Of a DNA stretch of 64,000 bases, positions 11,051 to 21,611 are shown in pieces. The notes beneath the pieces were generated by a model. It saw nothing but the letters and a program-made list of their open reading frames with translations, searched no databases and was not told where the DNA came from. Both the position numbers and the translations under genes were made by a program. Within the stretch, counting starts at the first letter, position 1. Every line of letters begins with the position of its first letter. The stretch is taken from contig WHVD01000070.1 in the NCBI GenBank assembly GCA_015178975.1, forward strand, positions 1-64,000. The letters are read 5' to 3'. Source of the stretch: Hysterangium stoloniferum. Lineage: Eukaryota > Basidiomycota > Agaricomycetes > Hysterangiales > Hysterangiaceae.

Positions 11051-12000
11051 TGTTAAGAACCGGAAACTGACTAATGTCGGTGGACCGATGGGACCGATTG
11101 GAAGGACTTGGCTTCAGCTTATGTGCTGCACCCTCGCAGTAAGGTAGGCGTCACTTTAGTTTAGCACCTTATGTAATCATATTACTAAGCACCAAGAGCG
11201 GCCAAATTTGCGAATCAAATTTTTGAAAAATTTATTATAAAGTCAAAAAATGAATTGGAGTCACTATAATGGTACAGGCATATTAATTTGAGCTTGCCAT
11301 ACTTGTGCAAGCATAATTGGAGGTAATGTATGATGGCCATGGTATCTTTTGTTGATCCAAGGTTTTTGATGTGAGATTGTGCAGCTTTAGACTTTTGAGG
11401 CATGGTAGTAGAACTGTGCAACCACGTATTTGCCACTGTGCTGCTTATGTAATGTGGCCTGTGATCAAGTGCACAGCTTACTGCACAAGTATATGTGCAG
11501 CTATACCCTTTTTTCTTAGGAGAATTTTTATGTAAGTAAGATAAGTACATATATTTGAATTCAATACAGTTTTCTTTCCCAATTTTAGGCCCTTAAAACA
11601 AGGCTGCCTAATATATCATGTGATAATTATGTAAGTGGCCAATACTGACACTTGCGAAATTTTGAAAATCTCAGAATCACATGGAAATGAGTTTTTAAGC
11701 ATTCAGAGACTCAGAAAAAAATTAAAATTTGTAAGTCCTACTACTTGGCAAGGGTGAATTATTTTTCAAGTTTTAAACCTGAGAACTGGAGGAATGGATC
11801 CCAACTCCACTTCCCTGGGCTTTAATTACAGATTATCTATGTTGTGGAAGCACAGAAAGGAGTGCGAGTAGGTCACTTTTTTGCTTACATAAACAGGTGC
11901 CAAACTAAAGTGACACCTACCTTAATCCATTGGGTGTCCTTAAATTTCGGGCGGGCGAAGACTAGTCTCAACGAATACCTCTCAGTGAACTACCAATCAG
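11051..12000 (-). repeat. Family B 5' LTR remnant, interrupted by a TIR element
   Basis: Read on the minus strand, the LTR ends TTCTTAACA at 11051. The 38-bp gag leader that follows (gtatattctgattcc...) resembles the one after the LTR end at 33513 (gtattttctgactaag). Shared LTR sequence includes gtgcagc...ataagctgaagccaagtcc (11103-11137). The outer (5') boundary is not resolved; 12000 is a nominal limit. Confidence 0.55.
11142..11922. mobile_element. 781-bp TIR element with TA duplication
   Basis: The ends read AGGTAGGCGTCACTTTAG and the inverse of AGGTAGGTGTCACTTTAG, giving ~28-bp terminal inverted repeats with two mismatches. They are flanked by TA at 11140-11141 and 11923-11924. TA duplication suggests a Tc1/mariner-type mobiliser. 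A 111-codon minus frame at 11215-11550 shows no transposase motif, so I treat the element as non-autonomous. Confidence 0.65.
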
Positions 12001-12551
12001 AATCAAGACCAAGGGGACCGAAAGGGGGGGGGGGGCAAGCGCACGTGAAGGCGGAAGACGGAATTCTTAGTGTAAGACTTCTGGAGGTGTAAGAGGGTAT
12101 TCTGAGTCGATATTCCGATTGCCTAGTAACTACAACTACAGCAGGTTCATATACAAGTAACAGGCGTCTAGAAAATACTAACTAGGAGTAGAGTGGAACA
12201 CGGTATTGATAAATAAACTTGACTAGGAATGGGAAGTTTATGATTAGTTTGGAGGCCGATGATAACTGAGAGCGGAATTATGGTAAAAGGAAATAGTTCG
12301 AGGGTTACAAATATATATAGATATATGTGAAACATAGGATAGAGCAGATTATCATAATAAAAAGGGACGTGTCAGAGTTTAACCAGATAGTTTGAGTATA
12401 TTTTGATGTGGGTGTAAACAGAGTTTGATCACCGTGAAAGTGTACGTCAGCATCGGGAGGCTGATGGTTTCTGATGTGGTGACTTGAACAGTAACTTGAA
12501 TCGTCGATATGTGGTGATAACCTCGGAGACCGATAGGGTTGCAACACGGTC

Positions 12552-12622
12552 GTAACAGAAGCCAAGTCCTACCAGATATCCCGTGGGTTTCTCCGGAAAC
12601 CCGCCCTGTACGTATCCTAACA
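12552..12622 (+). repeat. LTR 3'-end fragment, family B type
   Basis: The stretch from gaagccaagtcctacc to gtatcctaaca matches the LTR ends at 33443-33513 and 55400-55464. It is followed directly by a family C-like LTR piece (12623-12760: acacttctggtctcaaac...gttgaggcctcc, then cgtatatagaatggtcagaa), which resembles 30174-30350 read in reverse. Confidence 0.6.
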
Positions 12623-12760
12623 AAACTACTGAACACTTCTGGTCTCAAACTATAACAGTTGAGGCCTCCACTCAAATCATCCTTCTTGAATCATCCTTCT
12701 TCCCATTCTACTCATTTCTTCGTATATAGAATGGTCAGAACTTATACCACTCTTGACAGG

Positions 12761-13728
12761 CAGAGGTGTTAAAGGGGATTCAGATTCTTGAATCGGCAAG
12801 ACTGGCTCTTCTCAAACTTCTTTGGATTCTCGAATTGAAAACATCATAGTTCTTTGAGTTTTGGTCAATGGAGAAACTGGAATTTGCGATGGCTGAATAG
12901 CTCTCGGTGAAGGAATGGGGGCCACGGATTGAAGTGCTATGGTACTCAATGCTTTGGTAGTCTCGGATTGCATCCTGGGCTTCATCAACAGTTGATAGTC
13001 AAAATATACTATCAGGTATCAAATATTCTTCTGAAGAATATTCAACAATATCAAATAACAGATGCCTCATTCGATGAAGTATTAATTTGTCCTGTTGATA
13101 AAGCATGAGCAAAGGTAGGACACATAGGCTCACAAATAAATATGTTGAAGAAATATTAGATAGAAGTCAAATTAGTAATATAATAGTAATAATACAGATT
13201 GAGATACAGGTTTTCTGACTGACTTCCTTTGTTCCTATCATTGTCCTTACTATATATCATTTACCTATGATGATAATATGATATCAAAGTGAAATCATCA
13301 ATGATGTCAAACTGAGACAAGTTGAAGATATTGTCAAAGAATAGTTGAGTCAGAAATTGAGTCAGAAGTTGAGTCAGAAGTTGAGTCAGAAGTTGAGTCA
13401 GAAGTTCAGTATGTCAAAGGAATGTTAAAGAAATATTAAATTGAATATTAAATTGAATATTATCCAAAATTGAGTTTGTACATTCATGACACACACCTCT
13501 TCAAGTTCACCATTTAAGAATGCAGAAGAGATCTACATCCCTCCACTCACACCTAGTGTTAGAGAAGCTCTGCCCATAATCACTTTTTGCTGTTTACCCT
13601 TTTACAGATCATATTCTTTCCAAACAACACACACCTTTTATGCATCTACTGCTATCTCGATCATCATTTTATTATTCTAGTAGCAAAAGTAAAGAAAGGA
13701 GGGGAGAAAACGAGACATGATCCATTAA
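12761..13728. other. Degenerate retrotransposon remnants and simple repeats, no intact gene
   Basis: A gag-like minus-strand stretch of about 70 codons with one stop lies at 12775-12985. A 12-bp tandem repeat (ttgagtcagaag, about five units) lies at 13342-13408. A ~45-bp piece at 13494-13540 (ctcttcaagttcaccatttaag) matches the copia RT sequence at 17643-17690, the segment coding for the FLNGELEE motif. The remainder is AT-rich with nothing recognisable. Confidence 0.5.
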
Positions 13729-16309
13729 TCAGTCGACATCCATTTCAGAGGGTTCCTGTTTCGATTCCTGCCCATTAGTCTCAGACTGACCCTCTTGAGG
13801 CGTCTGTGTTCCATTGGGAGGCGGCGGCGGCGGCGTATCGACCTTTGGTTTCGGTTTAGGCTTGCTGAAGATAGGAGTCACAAAGTAAACCAATTCTTCA
13901 CGCCTCTTCGTGATCTCCGTGCTCGTCAACACAGGATCGACATTCTTAGGACGTTCTGCCTGCCGTGCAACCTGGTCATCGAGCCACTTTTGAGTCGTCG
14001 CCGCGCGCTCAATAATACTCTCTTTGTCTTTCTCATCTAAGTGAGCGTATCGTTCCTCCCCGGAAGTAGCTTGCGCAAGAAAGGTATTGATGGACTCGCG
14101 GAGCTGACTTGTGGCTTTCGGACGATCTTCTGCTTCGCGCCACCTTGTTACAATGGGATCACCAAGGGCATGGAGAGCGTCTAGCCGGGTAACATAGGCT
14201 GATTTCGTGGCCTCCTCGCCTTCTTCAGTGTATAGCCAGCTCTCAGAATCTTGTAGAGCAGCGAGCAGTTTTTCTTTCTCTTGCGGCTGGACATATACAG
14301 CATAACGGTCTTCAAGTTTTCCACGCATGTCATAAACGTACTCCTCCAAAGCGTTTTTACGGTCCTGTGTTATGCAGATTAACCCCTCGAATGGCTGAAT
14401 TATAAAGCCAACAATACCTCTGTCTCCATGACGAGCTTATCGGAAGCGTACATTTTCCCCTCTTTCTCGGTAAAGGTCTCGAGTATGGACTTTTCGAGCG
14501 AATTGTTCCCAGTCACGAGTGGGACATCTCTCTTAATAACCTTTTTCTTCTTCTTTGGTGCAGGTTCAGCATCACCATTAGCGGCATCATCCACCTCCAT
14601 AGGGGCCTGCTCCTCCTTCTCTACGATTTCCTCTTCAACATACGCACTCTCGAAGTTTAACAAGCCATTTGGGTTCAAGCGCGTTTTGACTTTGACAATG
14701 GTAGCTCCGCCGGTCTTGTTTTCAGGAACAGACTTAACATGGAGATTAGCGATCCAAGGATTAATAGCACCAGGCAGCGTGGAGGAATTAGTGTAGGACG
14801 CCTGGAGAGCGAACGGCCCAGTGCGTGCGAAGCTGAGAATCTTGGTTGAGGGGGTGGCATTGCCGCGGGGATAAACCTCCAAAGAGGTCTCTTCTTCATC
14901 CGTGGGGTAATCCAATTTGTCCCAGTGGACAGTGATGGAGTACGCAGTTATGTCATGGAAAGCAAAGTCACGGACGCGGAAAACGGGAGAAAGCATAGCG
15001 CAGGCGAAAGTGGCACCACGGGCAACAGCTTCATCTTGGTTTAAGGTCGTCGAGAGGGTTTTATTGGGAAAGACGGATTGGATGCCTTGACGAATGGCAG
15101 GAACACGAGTGGATCCACCAACAAGCTCGATGGCGTCAACTTGGTCCGAGGTAAGACCAGCATCCTGGAGTGCTTGTTTAAGAGGGCCGACGATGCGATT
15201 TAATAAATCTGAAATCAATCCTTCCATCTGCTCCCGGTTAAGTTTGGATGAAGCGTCAACATCATTCATGATAGACTCGACGGAAAGAGGCGCTTCGGTA
15301 TTAGCTGATAAAATTTTCTTAAGCCGCTCGACCTGGGTTGCAAGTCGAAAAGTCGCTTTGGCATTGCCCATGACATCAATTTTATACTTGGTCTTGAACT
15401 CCTTTGCGAAGTGCTGGACAAGTGCGTAATCGATATCACGTCCGCCAAGATGGCGATCATAAGCCGTGCTCTTGACAACAAGCTGACCCTTGGAAAAAGC
15501 CACAACGGCAACAGAGTAGTTAGAGTGGCCGACGTCAACGAATACAACATGTCGTGGGGATTGATCGAGTTCGGGAAGATCGGACTTAGTAATACCATAT
15601 CCGAGTGCAACAGCTGTTGTGTCGTTGATAATGCGCAGGGGATTCAAACCAGTGATCTGGGCGGCGTCGATGACAGCCCGTCTTTGGATGTCGGTATACC
15701 AGCCGGGGACGGCGATGACTACGTCCGAGACTAGCTGCTTTAATTCATTCGAGGCAATGTCCTTAAGTTTACCAAGGTACATCGACACCAACTGAGTTGC
15801 AGTAAACACCGTGGGTTCACCAAGGTAGCTAACCTGAGGGATGCATAAGCATGAGTCGTCGAAGAAAAAACACATATATAACAGTAACGCAACGCACTTT
15901 CACACCGATTGTGCCATTCGCATCGACTAATGTTGCATTGATAAATTTCTTCTCTATCTCAGACACCTCTGGATCTAAGGCTGTCCGTCCGATTAAACGT
16001 TTGAGAGACCCGACAGTGTTTTTGAAGTTCGAGGTTTCCTGAGTTTTCGCAGCTTCACCAATTGACCGCTGCTTAATCCCAAAAGATACTAAAGATCTGT
16101 ATATAAGACATGAATATGAAATGCAATTTCAGATGGGCACAATTACGAACGGGGTAGCCCGATTAGAAACTTCGTTTGTTATTATATCTATTCCACGATG
16201 CCTAGCCACGCCAATCTAGATTTTTAAAATTGAATCGAATATTCTTTTAAGACTATTGGATCCTCACTTTGCTTGCCAAATTTCCAAGATCAATGCCCAC
16301 AACGGCCAT
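13729..16309 (-). CDS. SSE1: Hsp110/Sse1-type Hsp70-family chaperone and nucleotide exchange factor
   Basis: Five exons: 16268-16309, 16151-16215, 15898-16096, 14418-15833 and 13729-14364. The four GT..AG introns are 52-64 bp and all junctions keep the frame, giving 785 residues. The start is MAVVGIDLGNLASK, the Hsp110 form of the Hsp70 phosphate-binding loop. NDTTAVALGYG, VFVDVGHSNYSV and ELVGGSTRVPA form the rest of the ATPase domain. A substrate-binding-like region follows, with an acidic then Lys-rich insert (around residues 495-535) and a C-terminal helical domain. The tail is proline-rich and ends in EMDVD. Family knowledge: Sse1/Hsp110 proteins exchange nucleotide on cytosolic Hsp70 and hold unfolded clients. 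Slightly longer than yeast Sse1 because of the linker and tail. Divergent to MAU2. Confidence 0.95.
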
Positions 16310-16762
16310 AACGAAGAGTCTATGAGGGTAAAAGGAAAGGTATGATGGGAGTCCGCTTGAAAAAATGAGGCGCTTACGTTATGGAGCGCTTGAACTACAC
16401 CTATTTAATCCGTTAAACATCCTTGTATCATTGAGCTTGCACTTGGGAAAGTATGTCTATATTATGCAAAATATAGATATATTCGAATTAAATCCAAGTG
16501 GTCGATCGTCGAGCTCACAAAATAATCTTCTCTGAGTACTGTGACTGCGGATTACAAGTTCCAACTCTTGGTGAAAAGATATCATGTAAATTTATGACTG
16601 AAGCATAATCTTTTAGTATATCGTTGCTTCGAGTTCCGTGACATGCACTTTGGGCGTTACACCGCGTGACATCACGAGACGCGCTGAACAGATGGTCATT
16701 GAGGCTCATCTCTACACCGACCTCCCCTACAGCTCAAGCTTTAATTCATCACAGTTTGCCGT
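16310..16762. promoter_or_regulatory. Shared divergent promoter of the Hsp110 gene and MAU2
   Basis: 453 bp separate the two outward-facing ATGs. It contains an imperfect inverted repeat around ggcgcttacgttatggagcgctt (16369-16391) and pyrimidine tracts near the MAU2 start. I could not identify a convincing heat-shock element. Confidence 0.5.
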
Positions 16763-16806
16763 ATGGCTGATCCCACTTTATTTCTCAATCCATTTTCTCC
16801 TTCACC
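16763..16806 (+). CDS. MAU2: MAU2/SCC4 cohesin loader, first 44 bp of coding exon 1 (separated by insertion)
   Basis: The ATG at 16763 opens MADPTLFLNPFSPS and stops at the TCACC duplication. Joined to 21617 with the insertion and one TCACC copy removed, the frame continues without break into LLLALPALFAVSPIHPQYIQ and the rest of MAU2. This in-frame empty site is the evidence for the start codon and for the insertion boundaries. Confidence 0.8.
16802..16806. repeat. Target-site duplication TCACC, left copy
   Basis: TCACC directly precedes the outer TG of the TRIM LTR. The matching copy at 21612-21616 directly follows the outer CA of the copia LTR. It is within MAU2 codons 14-15. Confidence 0.85.
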
Positions 16807-16945
16807 TGTTAGATTATATAATACCAACCATTGTTCCAACTGGGACCATATGGTGTACAGCTCTGAGTTCAGTGTGTATATGATCTAATAGGAATGGCGC
16901 TTAGGGTTATATCCTTAAGTACAGTGTAAGACCAAACCTACCCAA

Positions 16946-17017
16946 GGTCAGATGGTGTAGTGGTTAACACCTTCGTTATGTAATCGAGAGATCCTGGGTT
17001 CAATCCCCAGTCTGGCT
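16946..17017 (+). other. tRNA-like sequence in TRIM LTR, copy 1
   Basis: The sequence folds as a cloverleaf: acceptor GGTCAGA/TCTGGCT with two G-U pairs, D-arm GTGT/ACAC, and a perfect T-arm CTGGG/CCCAG around TTCAATC. An A-box-like tggtgtagtggtta and a B-box-like GGTTCAATCCC are present. The anticodon stem has a T-T mismatch and the loop has A instead of the invariant U33, so a functional tRNA is unlikely. It may be a Pol III-type promoter module. Confidence 0.6.
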
Positions 17018-17357
17018 ATTCATTTTCTACATTACTCATGTTTTCTAACATGGTAGCAACTCCAAGGTTAACTTGGTTTGGCTGTATTTGTGTGTTTGGT
17101 ATAGTGGACAAGTCTGGACGAAAAAGAGCCAGAGAGGACCTATACTGGCATGTGATATAGTTAATACCCAAGATCGAACCTGGAGTGTAGAATGAACAAT
17201 GCTGGCATTAAGGGGGTGTGTTAGATTATATAATACCAACCATTGTTCCAACTGGGACCATATGGTGTACAGCTCTGAGTTCAGTGTGTATATGATCTAA
17301 TAGGAATGGCGCTTAGGGTTATATCCTTAAGTACAGTGTAAGACCAAACCTACCCAA

Positions 17358-17429
17358 GGTCAGATGGTGTAGTGGTTAACACCTTCGTTATGTAATCGAG
17401 AGATCCTGGGTTCAATCCCCAGTCTGGCT
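17358..17429 (+). other. tRNA-like sequence in TRIM LTR, copy 2
   Basis: Identical copy of the module at 16946-17017, at the same offset in the second LTR. Confidence 0.6.
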
Positions 17430-17456
17430 ATTCATTTTCTACATTACTCATGTTTT

Positions 17457-20400
17457 CTAACAGAAGACCCAAATGCTATGATCGCATAGCACTTGTTTGA
17501 AACCCAAACTGAGCAGGACAGCATTCAACTTCTTGTGCCAGATACGAGGTGACTGGCGTAAACCATATAGTCCTTTCAGAAGAAGTAAGAACTCATCACG
17601 AGCACCTTGGTGAAAACCTTCAGGCTGCTGCAAGTATACTTCCTCTTCAAGTTCACCATTCAAGAATGCAGAGGAGATATCTACACTCTCAAGTTCCATG
17701 TCCTCCAGTGCAGCCAATGCTAGGACAGCACGCAAAGTGGCCCATTTGGCAGTAGGAGCAAAGGTATCAGTGAAGTCAAACCCTGGTCGTTGTGCATAGC
17801 CTTTTGCAACAAGACGAGCTTTGAACTTGTCAATTGACCCATCCTTCTTACGCTTGATCACAAACACCCAACGAGAGCCAATAGCTTTACGACCCTCAGG
17901 TAGTTTAGCAAGGCGAAAAGTGCCATTTTCAAGCAGGGATTGCATTTCTGCATATGCAGCGTCATACCACTTGTCAGCATCAGGACTTTGTAAGGCCTCT
18001 TTGAGAGTTCTCGGTGCATCATCATGAGCACTGGCCTTGTAGGCAAACTCAAAGGCTTCATCCACACCAATGTAAAGATCTCCCTCACTGGCAGCTAGGG
18101 CTTCTTCCTCAGACTCAACTGGAGGAGGAGAATGTAGTGGAGAATCCTCTGCCTCATCACTGGACTCAACTACAGGAGTAGATTCTCTATAGTTGTGGAT
18201 GTGAGCAGGGTCAACTTGCCAGAAACGCTTAGGAGGAACTCTGTTTCTGGGTGGATTGCGACGTGGTTGAGGAGGAGGACTCGGTGAACGTTCAGAATGT
18301 TCAGAATTAGAATCAGAGTTGGAACTAGGACCAGGAGGCAAAGCATTATTCTGACCATCTCCCACTGGATTTGGTTCCTGTGGAGCTCCCATCTGATTAG
18401 GCTGGGCTCCCACCTGAATAGACCTAGAGGGTCCAGGAATAAACAAATCAATAAATTGTGGAGTATCAGGAAGAACATCAGGAGCAGTAGGAGTAGAAGG
18501 TATGGCAGGTTTAGACAAGCCTGGTAAGACTCTCTCATCAAAGACAGCATTATTACTGATAATAGTCTTCTTAGTCAAGGGATTGTAAAACATCCAACCC
18601 TTATAATCTGGAGGATATCCAATAAAGACACATTTCTGTGTATGAGAGCCAAGTCCAATACGTTGATCCTTCTGTACATGCACATAAGCAGTACAGCCAA
18701 ATACCCTAAGATGTGATACTTCTGGTTTCCTACTATGCCAAACAGTATAAGGCACAGAATGCTTAAGAGCAGTGGTAGGTGAGCAGTTGCGCACATGAGT
18801 AATGGCAATGACAGCATGTCCCCAGAATGAGGGAGGGAGGTGGGATTCAGCCATAATTGAAGTAGCCCCTTCTTCCAATGTTCTGTTGAAGCGTTCAGCA
18901 ACCCCATTCTGATGTGGTTCATTCCGCACAGTATGCTGCCGGCTGATGCCAGCAGTGGAAAGGAAGGTATCAAACTCCTTAGACATATATTCTCCACCCT
19001 TGTCATCTCTGAATATCTTGATCTTCTGACCAAGCAAGTTCTCCACTTTAGCCTTATATTGCTTAAATGCCTGAAAGGCATCACTCTTATTTTTGAGTAA
19101 TGCAATCGAAGCATAGCGTGAGGCATCATCAATGAAAGTGATCCAGTAGCGAAACCCTTCCACAGTTTGTGTAGGCAAGGGACCATGAACATCACTGTGA
19201 ATGAGTGCAAGTGGTTTAGTATAGCGTGTTGTTGCTATTTTATTAATCACTCTGTTCTGTTTTCCAGCCAAACAAGGTTCACAAATAGGATCAGGAGACG
19301 TGTGAGAGTCAATCTTTATCCCACCAACCAAATCACCTTTGAGGAGCTTCTGGATATCGGCATGATTGAGATGATTAAAGCGACGATGCCAAAGTGTGGA
19401 GTCCAAGGGACAGGTTGTAACAAGACCTGCATAATCCGTCATAGGTACCGTCATTCCATCCAAATAGGCCTGGTTATGTTCATTGACTGTGGCAGTGAAA
19501 CGCAAGACCTTTCTCAAATAGAAAGACATGGTGGAATGAAAGATAGAGACACGGAAATTCTTTCTCTTTGTCAAATACAAGACGGAGAGGAGGTTACTTG
19601 TGAGATGGGGAACATGGAGAACCCTTTCAAACTCTATTATTACATTTCCATTCCCTTTAGGCTTAAACCGCACTGCTCCTATCCCTGCAGACATAACTAT
19701 TTGTCCATTTGCAACTTGGATAGGTGTTTGAAACGGGGTATAACTTGAAAACCAATGACGATGGGGAGTCATGTGCGAAGAAGCACCTGTGTCAGCAGTC
19801 CAGTCAGAACTAGCATTGACAAGGAGAGCACAAGATGGATCGGTAGAGTCAGGGATAGAAACACTTGCATTTCCAGCACTCTCTGGTTTCTTCTCCTCTG
19901 ATACCTTGTCAGACGCATTAGCTTTGTCAGCCTTAGCAGTCTTTCTTTCTTTATACTCCTTTTTCTTCTGCTCAACTTTGGCCTTTGCCTGTTTCTGTGC
20001 ATTTGCATACTCGTAACAATTGTCTTGGGTGTGGGTGGAACCATTGCAGAATGTGCAAGGAACTTTACCAGAAGTGTTGGAAGTCTTTGACACAATTTTG
20101 TTCGCCGTCTCTAAACTTCTGGCAGACTGCAAACTCTCTTGTGATGCAAAGTGAGTTTTGACATCAGAGAATGTGATAGCAGTATTCATCATTAAAGATG
20201 AAGTCCACACAGAGTCAGATTCAGGCAGAGAACGAAGTAAAGTGAGAGCAGCAAGCTCATCATCCAGCATGGCAAGAGTGTACCCCTTTGGACGCAAGTT
20301 CTGGACACGTGCACAAACCTTGTCAACACGACTCATTAATGAAGTTAGAGATTCATCAGGTTCCTTCCGAATATTAAAGAGGTCATTGTAGGCACTAAAA

Positions 20401-20705
20401 CGAACTGCAGGGAGTTGTTTATTATGTGCCTTGTCAATTTTAGACCACATATCATCAGGACCATCATCAATGTCAACATGGGTGCGCTGTGTAGGTCCAA
20501 GAGAGCGCCATATGATACCAGCTGCTTTATTGGAGCGCTCCAACCAGGCAGACTGTAAACTAGTCTCACTAGGTTGTTTTTCTTTGCCAGTGGCAATAGA
20601 GAGACAGTTCTCCATACGCAAAAGACCAATTACGTCATGTCTCCAATCCTCATAATTATTCTCTCCCAATATGACACTACGTTTGTAAGTATCACTGGAT
20701 GCCAT
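17457..20705 (-). pseudogene. Ty1/copia gag-pol polyprotein, truncated within reverse transcriptase
   Basis: Single open frame of 1082 codons with ATG at 20705. It has a copia gag domain (LGENNYEDWRHDVIGLLR), a CCHC zinc knuckle (CTFCNGSTHTQDNC), an aspartic protease motif (WTADTGASSHM), an integrase HHCC finger (HRRFNHLNHADIQ to CEPCLAGKQ) and core (HSDVHGP, FRDDKGGEY, PHQNGVAERFNRTLEEGA). The RT starts RWVFVIKRKKDG, RLVAKGYAQ, ISSAFLNGELEEE. The frame ends at SIWVF where the TRIM LTR begins, before the YVDD active site, and RNase H and the normal 3' LTR are missing. No frameshift precedes the cut, so the break is probably recent. This copy cannot reverse transcribe itself. Confidence 0.93.
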
Positions 20706-21306
20706 GACACGTCAATATCCACCAAGAATTTAACTTAAAAAGAACTAAGTAATTGGACTCGCAGTTGTAACACCGCCTTGCTCAACAGGGTTACCGTGAT
20801 ATTGCAAGGAAGGTAAAAACAAAGGCCCACTGAAGAGCACAATGCCAACAGTTCAAGTTCAATGTATCTAAAAGACCGTGTTAAAAAGGGAAAATGACGT
20901 GGCACAGACCCAGATGATACTGTGAAGTGCTTGAGGTGTGAGGGAAGAGTGTGACTGGAGAGAGAGGTGACAGGGTGTGACAGGGTGAGTCACAAGGGTG
21001 ATAAAAATGAAGTTGCCCAAAAAAGGGAAATTGAGCGACGACAAGCGATTTGGAGCGTGGGAATATATTTCCTTTTATGGACACGGGCGCCTAAATGGGC
21101 GAAAAATGCGCACAATCACAGGTGTGAGATGTGAGTCCAAAAAGCGACCAAATCAGGCCAAAATCCAAGGAGATATAACCAAAATAAAATCCAAACGCAA
21201 TGTAGAGTGTTTTGGACAAGTAGAAGTTGTCAGAAAAGATGTGCAAAGTGATGGATTGCGCAGATGACAACTGGATGTACCGGTTTAGAAGCCGGGGCCC
21301 ATAACC
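20706..21306 (-). other. Copia 5' leader and primer-binding site
   Basis: Untranslated leader between the 5' LTR and the gag ATG. Immediately inside the LTR on the minus strand is GGTTATGGGCCCC (21294-21306), which fits the primer-binding-site position. No other feature was seen. Confidence 0.55.
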
Positions 21307-21611
21307 TGTTGAAACAGTTGAATAACTCTTGACAAACACCCTGTGAGTGTGAGGAAAGTAAACACTTAATGTATTCAACTGTGAAATAACTACATACCTG
21401 TGAGTGTGAGGAAAGTAAACACTAAGGAGACTTTCCCACACCCACAGCGGAGTATACTACAGGGTGCTTACCTAAGCACCTACACATCAGTTACCTTACT
21501 AGGTAACTCACTCAATACTGCACCTACAGTGCTGGGAAAAATACTACAAATATCAGAAAAATATAGGGAACATCATAGACTATGTAAGAGCTGTAATATC
21601 ATACTCTAACA
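21307..21611 (-). repeat. 5' LTR of the copia element
   Basis: 305 bp bounded by TG and CA (on the minus strand TGTTAGAGTATG to GTTTCAACA). Its outer end abuts the TCACC duplication at 21612. It contains two direct copies of a ~30-bp stretch including tgtgagtgtgaggaaagtaaaca (21340-21365 and 21400-21422). No matching 3' LTR exists at the far side, where the TRIM occupies the site. Confidence 0.8.

Larger units (their letters stand above)
16807..17462 (+). mobile_element. TRIM (terminal-repeat retrotransposon in miniature) with tRNA-like LTRs
   Basis: Two 244-bp direct repeats (16807-17050 and 17219-17462), identical base for base as read here, begin TGTTAGATT and end TTTCTAACA. The 168-bp interior starts with a primer-binding-site-like TGGTAGCAACTCC (17051-17063) and ends with a polypurine tract (ttaagggggtg, 17208-17218). 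Those parts define a retrotransposon reduced to the sequences needed in cis. It codes for nothing recognisable. The identity of the LTRs implies recent formation. No 5-bp duplication flanks this unit alone (TCACC left, GAAGA right). Confidence 0.8.

Noticed and set aside
11215-11550. Transposase in the 781-bp TIR element
   Set aside because: The 111-codon frame has no DDE, HTH or zinc-finger pattern I can recognise.
12024-12034. Long G run as a regulatory or quadruplex site
   Set aside because: A single homopolymer run in LTR debris, without further G tracts; possibly a sequencing or assembly length artefact.
16310-16762. Heat-shock elements for the Hsp110 gene
   Set aside because: Single TTC/GAA units occur but no convincing three-unit alternating array was found.
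16946-17017. Functional tRNA gene
   Set aside because: Cloverleaf and A/B boxes are present, but the anticodon loop lacks U33, the anticodon stem has a mismatch, the acceptor has two G-U pairs, and the sequence is duplicated exactly in both TRIM LTRs.
17045-17251. 68-codon minus-strand ORF between the TRIM LTRs
   Set aside because: It overlaps the primer-binding site and polypurine tract of the TRIM interior and shows no motif.
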